NCBI GenBank assembly: GCA_024195265.1
Contig: JAJLRJ010000001.1
Span: forward strand, 2,828,410 to 2,892,409
Source: Dendrophyllia cribrosa
Taxonomy: Eukaryota > Cnidaria > Anthozoa > Scleractinia > Dendrophylliidae
Direction of reading: 5' to 3'
Length of the DNA: 64,000 nt
A program made the translations under genes and the position numbers. Shown piece by piece: positions 23,992-37,240 of the stretch (position 1 is the stretch's first letter; each line of letters begins with the position of its first letter). The notes beneath the pieces are model-generated. The model was not told where the DNA came from and did no database searches. It saw only the letters and a list, made by a program, of their open reading frames with translations.

Positions 23992-25592
23992 AATAACTAG
24001 TCATCCTGTAAAATATGTGACAACTTATTTTTACTTGTTTTACTTTATATAGGCAAGGTTGGAAGGAAGGGGTGCATTGATAAAAAATCTAGTTAATGTC
24101 AAAGCAAAAAAGATACAATAGAAATGATTTCAGCTGGGAAAATAAAATCAAAGTTCTAAAACCTCAGACAAACACTGCAAAATTCTCACGAAAAGCATAT
24201 TCTATGACGTCTTTCAATATCCTTATATGATTTAATAAGATAATTTTTCAGAACAGATTTCAAAGATTTAAAAGAGTTTTTTTCTTTACATCCGTCCGAA
24301 CTACTGCTGTCCTCAAAAGATCTATCTCCTACGTCATGTAATCAAATACCAAACAGTCTATACCGAGTTTACTTGCTTTGTAAAGTGCAGCCATTTCTTC
24401 CAAAAAATCTAGACGGCGAATAAAAGAGCATTTCTTTGTTTGTGTTTCGTCGATAAAGTGGTGGGTATCTTGTCTAATATTTTTTTTTTATAACTAGTGT
24501 CAGTTCCTAGCTGGGTTTTCCCGGAAGGGGTGGGGTGAGGAGGGTAACAGGAGCAGCTGTATCTCTATAAAATCTACCAGCAGGACTTGTGTGATTGTAA
24601 AGTAAACGAAAAGCTTTCAATTTCATCGGAAATATTTACTGATGATCCAAAGGGACTATTAAAAAATAGTTCAGAGGGAACAATTTTACGCACTGTACTA
24701 GCCAATTGAAACGCAGTCTGCTGTAAAATTTTGTCATGTATGTATTTTATGAAACTTACTAAATACCCGCCTGATAATTAAATTAAAAGATAATTCAAGG
24801 AAACAGATCGACAGCGTCTTTTTTATCGCTCAATCAAAATTGTTATTGGCTAATTTAATTTATCTTTCGACCCGCTTTTATCTTCAATTGAGATCAACAA
24901 TAAATGTTGCTTTTTAATTTTACTCCATCTTTATTTTTTCGATTTATTTCAAATTCAAATTCAAATACAATCACAAAAAATGAACCTCTAAATAAATTTC
25001 CATATTATATATTAAAACTTGAAAGATTAGGAAAATTGCTTAGTTGTTTTTCTTCACACCACGCTGTTATCCAATCCGTTTTTTTTATTTTTTAAATCGT
25101 ACAAAATTGAATATCATTATCAGTACTTTTATTCGCCTTTGCAAATATAAAAAAAGAAAATTGAACGGCTGATCAATTTATTCGAAATTGAAATAAGTTC
25201 ACTGATTAATTTTCGGTGTTTTCAGTATATTTTTGCAAAAACAACCATCCAGAAGTTGTGTTGGAAAATAATTTTCTGAATTAAATCTTTAAATTATAAT
25301 TTAAAAAAGGTTCCCGTATTTCGTAATCAGTAGGCATTTGGGAAAATTATGATTGCACTTAAGATGATATTTGTACTTTGATTGTAAATAAACTAAAGCA
25401 AATTGACATATTAAAAATCGAGAAGCAAAATTTTATTTTTGATTGCAATTAAATATGGACCAACGGTACACGAACCTATCCCACTGTGAAACAATTAAAC
25501 GCGTGTGTTGCAGGAAAAGAATGGCTTTAATTATTAATGTGTAGTTTTAAAAAACCACGATTAAACCTTCTGTTCCTTGAAAGCGAACTTCA
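23992..25592. other. Gene-free stretch 5' of the second GPCR
   Basis: AT-rich, with no recognisable exon or RNA gene. The promoter of the + strand receptor presumably lies in the last few hundred bases. Confidence 0.5.
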
Positions 25593-25622
25593 GTGAGGAG
25601 TGTTTCTAAGCCAAGCAAGAAA

Positions 25623-26596
25623 ATGGCTTTTTCTGGTTTGATACCGAATCAAAGTAAGGTCATCAGTAATAGCTCTTCAAACTCGGAATCCGATATTAAT
25701 CAAGGCTTGTTTTATCAGGAAGATCGCGTCCCCATGATTGTTAACTGTGGGTTGAACACGTTGCTGTCTATCACTGCGATATTAGGAAATACGGTGGTCG
25801 TGTACTCGCTATGGAAAAATCCGTCACTACATTCGCCTTCCAACATCCTGCTCTTTGGTCTTGCTGTATGTGATCTCGGTGTGGGAATAATTGTACAACC
25901 TTTCTACATCATCTACCAATCGTTTTACATCGCCTACCAACGGCAAACATGGATTGCAACCATGAAAGTTTTTAACATTATTTCCAATTTGTTTTGCGGC
26001 GTTTCTTTCCTTACCACAACAGCGGTAAGCGTCGACAGATACTAGTCTTAGCTATCCATCTTCATTTACGATACTGTGAATTCGTGACAATGCGTGGATC
26101 TGCAATTCTTCTCGGCATTCTGTGGATTATCGCAACTTTTGTTGCATCAACATTACTATGGAACAAAAATATAACATTTTTTGCCGTCGTTTCGCTTATT
26201 GCGTTGTGCCTTTTTGTTACGTTTGCTGTGTATGTCAAGATTTTTAGAGTTGTAAGAAATCATCGTAGGAGGATTCAAACTGAACAAACAGAGAGCAGTG
26301 CAAATAATGAAAGCGCTTCTCACAGCGTACGAGTCACAGTGAAATCTGCACTTAGCATGTTTTACGTTTGTTTAATTCACTTGCTGTGTTATCTACCCTA
26401 TTTCGTTTTTCTTATTCTTCGAGACATGTACAAAATAAGCACGTTTACGATTCTGGCAACAGAATTCGCTCAAACTCTAATTTTTTTAAATTCCTCCTTG
26501 AATCCATTTATTTACTGTTGGCGCCTCCAGGACATTCGAGAGGCCGTGAAACGTACGCTTGCTTCGCTCTGTTGCCAATACTTTGAGGAAAACTAA
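25623..26596 (+). pseudogene. Class A GPCR paralogue, frame broken by 5 extra bases
   Basis: This is the paralogue of the receptor at 19432-20376, sharing helix 1 (GN), LAVCDLGVG in helix 2, GVSFLTTTAVSVDRY at helix 3, CYLPYF in helix 6 and NSSLNPFIYCW in helix 7. The ATG at 25623 starts a 141-residue frame that hits TAG at 26043, exactly after the DRY motif. Dropping five bases (26043-26047) would resume the expected LAIHLHLRY frame, which then stays open to the stop at 26594. No other lesion is visible, so the break is young, polymorphic, a sequencing error or a transposon footprint. As written, the protein ends after helix 3. The GTG-initiated extension at 25593 is not preferred. Confidence 0.8.
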
Positions 26597-26661
26597 AAAA
26601 AAAATATAGAAGAGTTCAGAACTACGTGTAAAAGTGTTTTGCCAATATAAAGCCGGATTTA

Positions 26662-26667
26662 AATAAA
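26662..26667 (+). terminator. Poly(A) signal after the second GPCR
   Basis: AATAAA lies 66 bases past the stop codon. Confidence 0.5.
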
Positions 26668-28423
26668 ACTGCAAATGTAATCTTGTAACTGACACATTCA
26701 GTGTTTGAAGAATTATATCCAACACTGGCTACACCTGCGTAATTATTTTTCTGTAAAAAAGTTCTATAAATAAGGTGATCATTGAGATTAAACGTTTGTT
26801 TTAAGCCGGCTATCAGGCACGCAATTAACACATTTTAAATTTGCCGATGCGCTTTTTAATTTGTAGGATGCCCTCGTTATTATTAAAATACAACTGAAAA
26901 TGGGATCCTTGTATGCGGCTATTTCTGATAAAAGTTATTTTTTCATACAAGACTATTTGTACGCGATAAGACCGCAGATGATTAGTATGTTTTTTTAATT
27001 AATAAATTTACCAGTCTGCAATATAATGCAACCACGTTGCCGAAAAATGGCATTTTCCACCTTCAATCCAACACCTTGAAATCCTCCTCTGTTGCACGAA
27101 AACAATTTAACAGTATTTAAGTATTCAATTCTCTACCCCATGCAAACAAATTTTTCCTTAGCTTACATTGAGAACTAGAAGTACAAGCCTTTGTGGCCTT
27201 CTAGTTCATACGAAACTCTACCATGCGAAGACCAACCAGCGAGAAGGATCAGACAGTATCTCCAGTAGGAGCCAGTTACAGATGCAAGCATCCACGCTGT
27301 TTGACTTGTCAGTTTATTGAACAAAGCAAAAAGAAATACGCATTTTTCACTAATCACATAACACGTAATTGAAAAAAAATTATATATCTATATACGTTTC
27401 TAATGGATAAAACAGCCAGTTTTCAAAGTTAGAACTGATCGGCTGCGTTGGTTGGTTTATTAAAACACTAATAACAATTTGGATACATTTGAGAATTGAT
27501 TAGGAATATTACCTATCGTATTAACTGAGGCGGATTCAAAAGCTGATGTTTCGGGCGTTAGCCCTTCTTCAAAGCAAATCAAACAATGTAAGTTGTGTGC
27601 AGTTTATCACAGGGGGCCCGCACAAACTGTGTAACCGTATTTTTAAATTTAGAGGAAATAAATGGGAATATCGCGTGAAGGGTTCACTTATCGTAATATT
27701 CTGTGATGAATATTCATATATAAGATTAAGATAAACGTATTTTTACCTGAAATGTTGTGTGTTGTCGTTGTTGTAGCTGAAAACGGCGAATTTACCTGAG
27801 CGTATGGTTTATAGGAGGAGCTACGCTACTGGAAACATGCACGATAACACAAAAAAACATGAAGAAATTACTTGTCAATGAATGAAAAGCGTTCGCTGAT
27901 TCCTTACGGATTAAGATTGCGATTTAAAAAATGAATTGTTGTTCATGTTTCGATGCCTTTTAATTGTAGGTTGTGTGCATTTTTAAGGAGGCGCTAACCT
28001 GTACGCTACTGGAAACATGCATGGTAACACAAACATGAAGAAATTACTTGTCAATGAATGAAAAGCGTTCGCTGATTCCTTACGGATTAAGATTACGATT
28101 TAAAAAAGGAATTTTTGTTCATGTTTCGACGCCGTTTAGTTGGTATACAATCGAAGCATCTTCGGATCTTCCTCGGAAAATTTTGGGAATTTTCTGGGAT
28201 CTTCGGAAATGTTCCGTAAATAATCGGAAACGTTCGTACAACCTTTGGACAGCATTCGGAAAATTGCTTAAAACTTCGTATTTAGTGTCGTTTATATCTC
28301 AATAAACAAAAAATACATGGCTGCTGGGAAATATCAAATTTCTCCGCGTACCCATTAAGGAGATTAAAGTGTCGAACAAATGGTTGGATGTGTCCGTCTC
28401 ATTTCTTTTAACGCCCCGTTTAG
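26668..28423. other. Gene-free stretch with a 179-bp tandem duplication
   Basis: No exon is seen. TACGCTACTGGAAACATGCA starts at 27823 and 28002; the units (about 27823-28001 and 28002-28150) share ATGAAGAAATTACTTGTCAA and the following 60 bases. A degenerate GAAGAAGGGCTAACGCCCGA motif lies on the minus strand near 27550-27575. Confidence 0.65.
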
Positions 28424-28879
28424 ATGTTCCCAAAAAGATCGCCTTTAATACCTTCCCCCTGTTTCATTAATTTGTATCTTATTGCACGAACAAGAAGTTG
28501 TGCACAGCTTGAACTCGTGGCGTCTTTAACCCATTGGTGTACTTTATATGCAGTTAATTGTGTGCTTAGCCGTTGTTTTTCTCTCTTTCTTTTTTGTTTA
28601 TTCGCTTGTGTATTTGTTTATTAATTACAGCTTAAATATATAATTATATTTTTTTTTCGTGTTTGTGTAGTGTGTGTGTTTTGTGTATCTGTCTATTTAT
28701 AACAACTTTGATATCTAGTTACTCTTCCGCATGGCCCAGCCACTCAGCGCGATTAGCTTTTGCTATCAGTTCTGAGTGGCTGTGCTCTTTTTCTCTCACA
28801 GTTATTTCCTTTTAATGATTTCTGTACTTCTGTATTAAGAGCACAATAAAGATTGTTGTTGTTGTTGTTGTTGTTGTTG
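28424..28879 (+). repeat. Retroposon-like 3' end with AATAAA and (GTT)n tail
   Basis: A non-coding block ending GAGCACAATAAAGATTGTTG followed by a GTT run (28853-28879). The structure matches the 3' tails seen inverted near 8203, 8512 and 16657. It probably separates receptor 2 from its duplicated flank. Confidence 0.45.
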
Positions 28880-29160
28880 CAGTATTGATTCCCGAATGTT
28901 TTGAGTGCTTTTATGGAGAAACATAAAATTATGTCTGAAAAGTAAGACTACATTCAGTAGCCGACACGATCGCTAAATAACTGAAATGCAAAGTTATATA
29001 AAACACAAATCATGTAAATCAAACCTACGTGCGATTCAAGTCACGTAAATGACCCGTAATGCGTTAAATGTGTTGACCTTTACAGTCGCGCGCATTGCAT
29101 GTCAGAAGAATGTTCTTTTTTCAAACTCGTAGTTTCAGACGCACATGGTTCATTCAAATC
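28880..29160 (-). repeat. Inverted copy of the flank of the minus-strand GPCR
   Basis: 28880-29000 is the reverse complement of 19128-19251, and 29100-29160 that of 16988-17045 (TTTTTTCAAACTCGTA and ATTCAAATC words). It places the same flanking DNA outside both receptor genes. Confidence 0.65.
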
Positions 29161-29169
29161 TTTTCTGCA

Positions 29170-29612
29170 AATTTTTGGGCGCGGGTGTACCGCTGGGACT
29201 CTGAGACCCTTATATACTAGACCATTTTAGCTGCATTTTGCAACCCTATTCTAGACTAAACACCGAAAAAATCCTACCCTATCCTAGACCTTTTCTAAAC
29301 TCGCTTTTTTCCAAAAACTCGTTCACTGTCACAGTCTAAGATACCAGGGGTCAGTAAAAATGCCGTACTGCCCGCCGTACCGATTTTTAAATGCCATTTG
29401 CCAGTAAACCTCGTCTAGACTAAATTCTTCACGCAACTGATCAGTTTCGAGGAAAATGATACCCTATTCTAGACCAAAAATCTCTGATTACTATACCCTA
29501 TCGCAGACTAAACTGGCTGTAAACCGTACCCTTCACAGCGGCACATACCTATATAGCTCATAGATGGGAGTAACCCCCCCCCCCCCCCGCCCCCCCCCCC
29601 CCCCCCACTCCC
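29170..29612 (-). repeat. G-tract-flanked coral-type repeat, copy 2 (inverted)
   Basis: Inverted relative of 23020-23425: the same TCTAGA-like words, the shared GTACTGCCCGCCGTACCGAT segment, and C runs at 29574-29606. Confidence 0.75.
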
Positions 29613-32600
29613 AGGGATGGGAGTACATTAGAAGGAACGGTGGATGTGCAGTTAGTGGATATGTGCACAGCGGATAATCGTCGAAATCGTGCCCTGAAAA
29701 AAAAACTCCCTTTATAACTCGCTGGCGTAACGCCACAAGTAATTAAAGGTTATCCAGTCCGAGATTTGCGGAGGTGCATTTGCATCGTGTGCAAGCACAT
29801 TTAAAAGTACTAACTACCTCCCTGTTTCTAGTTAGCAAATGAGATGACATGTGTTAGCAGCTCAACAACGCGCTCAAAAAGCAGCATACTGTTTAATCAT
29901 ATTATATTTTACAAGTCTAGGATTAATATTTTTTCAATTTCTGCAATTTTTCGATTAATTTGAATTGAACGTAAATGTTTGGATGACGTCACAGATCCCT
30001 AGCAGCACCATAACCCATAATATTTACCTCATCTTGTACAGCACATCACAGGCTATCTGTTAAACGTAAAATATTTTTAAAATATTGTATAACATCAAAA
30101 AGCAAATTAGGGTTGCAACAATCCGTCCCCCACGACCGTGGGTCATGTAATTCGGATGTAATTTTACCCCAGTCCACTCCACTAAACGTGTGACGCAAAA
30201 ATTTTGTTTCGTTATCCATGAAAACATAAGCTTTTCAAAATGCTACCGTATAGTTGCACTCGAACTCGCCAATGATTGTCTTACGTCGCGTGACTGGAAC
30301 TCCACTCGTACCGGAAAATTCTAAGGCGTTTTTAATTTGACTTTTGACCCCGTTTAGTAATTGTCCACAAAGTCAAACAGGACAACTCGAAAAAATATGT
30401 CAAACACAGTTGAATACAAAGCCCAAGTATTTTCTATAGAATAGATTTAATAATGCTTATGACAAGTAAACAGGAAATATCTTTATCACGACGTTGAAGT
30501 TATGCACATGTGTTGGCGCACTTTTAACCTTATGCCAGGTGTCTACTTCAATTTCAAAGTTGTGTACATCAATTAACTTATTTTAGACCGTTGATAACAA
30601 AGTTTGAGCGTCAAGGGATTTACAGAAATGATCAAAAGAGTTGCACTTTATCACAAGCTGATTGATGTCAATATACTTCTTCTTCATGAAGGCTGGACCT
30701 GTTTGCATGTCTGTTCTGTACGTCTGTTTATTTGCTGCTGAAAACACTAAGCTCAGATACACTTCTTTGTCTCGATATTAAAAATCAACAGCAGATTTCA
30801 ACAGTGTTTTTCAAGTTTTATATAAAATCAAGGATTTTTTCCCGCGCATCGGAAAATTGACATGTCCAGCCTTCAAGATTTAAAACTATATCAATCAGGT
30901 TCTTATTAAGTGTAATTGAAAAGCAGCTTAACTCTTTTGTTAGCTTAAATCATTTTCCTTTGTTCAGTTCAAATTGCCGTCCATTATTACTCTTTTACAA
31001 ATGGAAATCGAAGAATGCGTTAATTACGGAATCCGCGTTTGTTTGCGGAAAACATTCTATATAACTTGTCACTAATTCCGTTTACGGAGAGCCAAGCAAA
31101 GGTTGTCCAAAAACGCTTAAAGTCTATATAATCTTTACAACTAGAATAAAAAAAGGTTATGAAATGTCTTATGAGTTTGGAAAGTATTCCGCCTTTATTT
31201 GTAGTAATTGAAATCTCAAGCTCATAACCCTTCAATGGCTGAACTCACAAACAACCAACGCAACAAAAACATGGAAGTTTGATTCTTGTGGACGTTAATC
31301 CTTTAATCCTAACTTGGGACCTGTTAATTAATTTCATTTCGTTCGTAATTAATCCTTGTTTGTGCATCTGTGGTTTTGGTAGTTTGGTCAGGTATCTGCA
31401 ATCTTCGACACAACTGTCGAGACAGTGATTTGCAAATTTCGACAATCATCCCCCCCTCCCCCCCACACACACCCTTCCCTTATCAATATTGTTTTGGCAA
31501 AGAAAGAGAACCAGGCAATTGTCAAACCTAGAAGCAATATTGAGAGGGGCGGGGGGAGGGAGGAGGAAAGCATTTCTGAGAAACTATCTGTGATTTTATT
31601 GAGCGAGATGTGGAAAAATACGCCCATTTCGCGTTTGTCTCAAACAGTTTTGTTCAAGTTTGTAGCATTTCCTACGCAGGAGACGTAGTCCCCGGTATTG
31701 TGGTCTGACCTATCCATGGAGGATTGATGTGAATACGAATCAGTACGAAAGTCCGCTGTTTCTTTTTCCTTTCAAAGCAACAAACTCACAGTGACAAAGT
31801 CATTAAACTAAACTAAATTAAACTTGAGTGCTCGCTGGACAGTGTTGCAAACTGAGGCTGTATTTTAAGTATTAACTTTAAAAAGCTCTAGAAGGACTGG
31901 TTTTTACGGAGCGACATATATAAGCACAAGGAAGCGAGGATATCAGCGGCATACACATGAGCATAACTGCACTGAGTAACCATTTCCTTCCCAAAAGCGG
32001 CAAAAATCAAGTAAAACAAAACACACAGAAATTTCATTTTGCAAAATATCGCGAGGAGACAAATAGCACCTAATGAAAGTACTCCCGCCTCGGAAATCAC
32101 GGGGGGTCACACCTTCCGTTCACTTGGTGCAGTTAGAAACCGCTTATTGACATCGCGTCATTTGGAAAAATCCCTCAAAAGAGAAGCACTTTGAGAACCA
32201 ATATCCGTTGTTTCACTTATCATGTAAACACCGAAGCTTTCAAATGTAGTTTCAGTCCTCCGTTACTTTGAATTCATTTTTTCGCGCCGTGAGACTGAAT
32301 GCTCCAATCGTTTCCGTGTAAACGCTTCAAAGTCGTATCGTCTTCGATGCGGTTTTGAGGTCATGAAACCGTGTTGATCTGACCAAATCCGAGTAAACGT
32401 AAGGCTGCCGAAATAGTCAAATACTTGAATGTTAGGACTATATTAACCATGAATGGAGAAGGCCGTTTCACTTGAAAGTAATGCCTTGGTTACAGAAACG
32501 CACTTCATCCGCCATTTGTACATGGCCGTCTTTTCGTGTATCCACGCCGTTTTCTTTTTTTTTTACGTTGACCCATAAACATATTGCTATTTACAGTTTT

Positions 32601-35424
32601 GCAATAAGCGTTATTTTTTGGTAGCTTTTGGTAAAGGGCATTTAATTTTATAAAAAAAAACACATTTTAAGTGTCCAAAATATTGAATTAGTTTAGCGTA
32701 GGTTATGAAATAATATACACACTTGCTACTGACTGTCATTGGCCATTCTCCCGTACTGCGTTTTGGCCATCGGCGCTTACGTGGACGTATGCTGGGATAA
32801 TAATGTTCTGTTAACACCTTCAATTGAAAAGAAAACTGTAATATATTTTATAATAATTTTAAGTAGCTGAAAAACAAAGTCGACATGAACATCCATCACA
32901 GGAAACATAATAGTCATAACAATATATAATATTATTTGTAGAGGAGTGTTCGGAGAATTAATGACAAAAAGGCATGAAAGCCGGCAAGGATACAAATGGA
33001 TTATTAAAAGTATATATATTTTTAACTTGAAGCTTAATCTTGTTAATATACTGATAATATAATATTCGATTTTATGGAAAAGTAAAGTAACAATGTGTAT
33101 TGTGGGTACAATTTAAAAAAATGTATCAATTGAAAGAAAACTGTGTATAATAAGAGGTCAGTCATTGCGTATGACTCAATCAGTAGCATAATTATTTTTT
33201 TTCGTTTAGACTTTGTCTGGGTAAATTCTCAATAACTATAGAATCATTTTAGCGGTACGCATCTTAAATTTGAAACTGTTTCCTGCCTTTGTGATTTACG
33301 ACTTCTGAATTTTATTTAAGATTCACCTGCCCCGGTTATGGGTCTAATTTATTGTCACAAAGATGAAATTATTCAATTACCAACTTATGAGAAAGTTTGT
33401 GTTGAGAGCTTGCAAACATCCTGGACATCACGTCTTCGAAAAGAGGGAACAAGAAAAACAAATAACAATTATTAAATGTAGATTGAACTTCAGAAATTAA
33501 AGAAACTAAAGGCAAATTGGTTTTCTTATTGAAATTTTGGAAACCTATTTACAAAATGACCCTACCGATGCGATTTCACTTAATGTTACCGGCATTAAAT
33601 ACTGGGTTCAGTCTTGACATTAATCATCTACTTATACCCTAAAAGAACCTTAGAAAAATTAACATTAACACAGCCAGACGTTTTTAGGTCTGAGTATATC
33701 GAATGTTACCATGGATATATGCAGTTTTACTGAGCGTCTGTTATTCCTTATCAAAATTATAATATCCTGTAAAATTAGCACTTCACAGCTTACTTATTTA
33801 TAAAGATGAAAGGCTTAGTCATATAATAGATTGCAATTTGTTTTCTTGAAATATTGTTTGTTTTATTTAATTTATTATAGATTTTTATTTAAGTTAGCAA
33901 CATAGTCAAACAAAAAACAATTTTTCTAAGGAAGGAAAACGCTACTGCAAAGACAAACAGTTGTTGTTAAGCGTTGTTCAAAAGAACTGAGCTCTTAAAA
34001 CAGCGCACTTCAAAAAACAGTATTTTTAAAATGAATATCCTTCAATGGAAATACATATAAATTTAAATAATTTCGAAACAATGTGTCATCAGGTGAATTT
34101 TCTGAAAATTAATTTTGTTGCTCGTCTGTGAAATTATCCCACCCTCCTCATAAACGTGACTGGTGCGTTATGACAATGATCACAAGTTTACCTAACTAGT
34201 ATGTATTTTCTATCTGTTAAAATGGATTTTGACCACTTTTTTTCACTTTATACACTCGAACCTCGATTCCTTTCAGGTGGACATAACATTTGAGTCTGTG
34301 GGTGAAATCCCTAATGCAACAATTCCTGATTAAAAGCTAGTGATCGATGCTTTTTATGATGTTGTTCATTTTTAAATTGTTTTCAAATTGAAAATTTGAA
34401 ATTTCGCAGTTTGTTTCCTTTTTTTAATTTGTCTTAAGTTGGATTAAGTCAGGATAACACGGAAAACCATGAACCCTTGTTGAAGGATTACTCGCAAAGT
34501 TACTCAGTAAATCGAGACTTGTCAAAAGAACTGGCAATTAGCAATTATAAAAACTGTGACCGGTTTATGTAAAGCATTTGCGAAAAATTGCTCATTGAGA
34601 CGAATTGTCCTCTTCATTTAGATGCTAAAAGTTATATCGAAATTTATCTCGTATATTGATGTCAACCGTAACAACCGTTATTGTTTTGTTATTGTGATTT
34701 ACACGGCCCTGTTTTAATGTTATCGTTTTATAAGATTACTCCTTTTTATCCTTTTGTTATTCGTTTGGCAAGCTCATTGTTTGGATTAGGCCGAGTAATA
34801 AACCAATATACACATTTAACACATGGACTACTCTCATTCCAAACAATTATTGTATAAAGGCGGCCAAATTGCTAATGACGCGCGAATGTATTGTTTTCAA
34901 TTGGCCTATAAATAGACTACAGATACGGTTCATTTCATCTTTTTAAATGAAGCCAATTTGTAAACGGATCAATAAATGCTTTAAGGGTGCCAATTAAGAA
35001 CGTTTTATTAATGTTGATTTCGGGCAGCCTCCTGACGGTCAGAAACAGTGTATTTATCTCTTCCTCGCCCTAACTTTTTGAGGCGGAGCGCAAATTCATT
35101 AACAAGCCCTCAATCATTTAGCGAGCATTAAGCTGGCTTCCTCCCAAAACACCTGTCAATGCTCGACCAATCAGCTCTTGCGCTTGCCTTCTGACCACTC
35201 CATTATTCGCTATATTCCATTACAAACCTACTATATCAATTAATGTTTGCACCGACAACCCATCAATCAACACGTTACGCTTGGCGGGCCTGATGACAGG
35301 CGCATCGAAACCAAAGTCAACTCTAGTTTATTAATGTTAACTTATTCTTCGCTGCCCAAGCAGTCGGAAAAACATAACCGAGCGACAACTCCAGACGATT
35401 GATCAACGAGCAATAGTCTTCATC
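29613..35424. other. Long gene-free stretch upstream of the Nkx6-type gene
   Basis: About 5.8 kb of AT-rich DNA with no coding exon or RNA gene. A small C-run/G-run inverted structure with a CAATATTG pair lies at 31447-31565. The last 400 bases (35040-35424) are less AT-biased. They contain many TAAT/ATTA homeodomain-type cores, a CACCTG E-box, a CCAAT box (35166) and, further up, TATAAATA (34908). This fits a promoter/enhancer of the developmental gene that follows; the assignment is inference. Confidence 0.45.
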
Positions 35425-36993
35425 ATGGAGCGACCTTCCTTCTACTACAGCCCGTTCGTGGATGTGAAACCAAGGAACATACCCCCGTATCCTCCGCCAC
35501 TTTCTCCAGGAGTGAAGCATCCAATTTCTCCACCACCCCGAGTTCCCGTCACAAAACCGAGCTCATCTTACAGAATCGATGATATACTAAGCAGGCCGGA
35601 TCCTCGACCGGCACCACCAGGTCTTCCCACGACCGCGCACTACCGAACATACCCCGCCGTTCCACCGCGGCGGTACGGTTATGGTCCCAACGTACCTTAC
35701 CTTTGGGGCGCTATGTTACAGTCACAGTGGCGAGAAAGATTCAACGGTATGTTACATGTTTTATTCACCTGCGTGTTTTTTATTGCACAAGGCTGGCATG
35801 CTCAAACTATCACTGTTAAATTAATTACCGGTCATAAGCTACAGAGGATTTTCAATTCCTGTTTATCCGGCGTAATCATGGTTAACCAAAATATTTATAC
35901 CTTGCTTAGCTAAATAGTTCTTGTGCGTTGGCTTTAGAAGAAGGTGCGATGCGATGACAATCGCAGTTTGTGTTATGATCGAGATTCCGTCTTGTACTGA
36001 ATATGCAAAGCTGCAGGAAACTGTGCTTAAATTAGCAAACCTGAGAGCTGAGAGCGATATTTGACTATCGCAAAAATTATACTCACTGTCAAAACGCGCA
36101 AAAGAATTTGAAGTGTACAAGAAATGGATAGCCGCCTTATTGCCGTTCCTAAGCCAGCTGCAGGAGTAATAAAATCACCTTTCCTTTAGTTTGCTTTAAG
36201 CGTTCTTATTTCATTAGTTATTTTGTATAGAAGCTTACGCTAAGGCGATGTCATTATCGCTATTACTAATTTGACAGTATTGCGATAATAGATACTATAA
36301 TCCTTGAGAATAACATATATCCTCTTCATTTCCTCTCAGCGCTTTTTATTTGCTCAAAATTCTCCACCTAAACAAACCAAGTTTACAGATTATAAAAGCA
36401 TCTTGAAGAATAGGCCATATGATTATTTTTAGAGAAAATTAAATGATTCTTGCGCAAGCAATTTGCCTTCTGTGAAATTGAAGGTGAGATTGTTGCTCGT
36501 GTCCGCCGCGATGTCATAACTGCGTGGAAAAAGGACCGTACTACGTTAAGCCATGTGCTTTAGCTAATTACATTACCGAACCAAGCTTAATACCGCTAAT
36601 CCCAAATAACTAAGCTATAAACATTTGCTCTTAATGTTTTTAGCAGCTCAGAGTCATTCAAGCTGCAGTGAAAGAGACACAGACAGCAAGCGAAAGCACA
36701 CTCGGCCAACCTTTAGTGGACACCAGATTTTCGCGCTTGAGAAAACCTTTGAACAGACCAAATATTTGGCGGGGCCGGAGAGAACGCGTTTGGCTTACTC
36801 CCTCGGGATGTCAGAAAGCCAAGTCAAAGTCTGGTTCCAAAACCGAAGAACAAAGTGGCGCAAACGTCATGCGGCAGAAATGGGTGTGAAAAAAACGAAC
36901 GACAGTGCGGAACAAGAAAGTGATGTGCCACCATTAGTTTGTGATGTAGACGGAAGACAGAGAAGTCCTTCTACAGATGACGGCAGGTTTTAA
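35425..36993 (+). CDS. Nkx6: NK6-type homeobox transcription factor, two exons
   Basis: Exon 1 is 35425-35746 and exon 2 is 36644-36993, joined in phase 1 across an 897-base GT-AG intron. The protein is about 224 residues. Near residues 49-58, [10 protein letters not shown] is an eh1-like Groucho-binding motif as in Nkx6 proteins; the preceding region is proline-rich. The homeodomain lies fully in exon 2, running from [20 protein letters not shown] to [13 protein letters not shown]. It carries the [12 protein letters not shown] and [12 protein letters not shown] signatures of the NK6 family. Such factors act in the nucleus, mainly as repressors in neuronal and endodermal patterning. The C-terminus is short and acidic. 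The acceptor TAGCAG offers two splice points three bases apart, so an alanine may be optional. Confidence 0.93.
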
Positions 36994-37234
36994 TGGGAAG
37001 GAAGCAATACTAGCATATCAAAACTTTTTCGTTTGTGAAATATTTTTAAGGTTGAGGTAATTAATTGCCAAAGAGCCGGTCAGACGGTTTATAGACGAAC
37101 CAAGAACTAAGTTACTCCGGATGCAACTCAACTTTCCCGGCCGACAAGCGCTCATTGAGGTTTTGGCATCTGAAAGGCGTTTCATCTAAAAAAAAAAAAA
37201 ATAACGAAACAATATGCGATGGAAAATATTAGGC

Positions 37235-37240
37235 AATAAA
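37235..37240 (+). terminator. Poly(A) signal of the Nkx6-type gene
   Basis: AATAAA lies 242 bases after the stop codon, following an A-rich tract; it is the first canonical signal. Confidence 0.55.

Noticed and set aside
24904..25095. 63-codon hydrophobic frame
   Set aside because: AT-rich low-complexity translation with no supporting signals.
26025..26051. GTAAGC...TTAG as a tiny intron that would bypass the stop in the second GPCR
   Set aside because: 27 bases is far too short for a metazoan intron and removal would delete the DRY motif.
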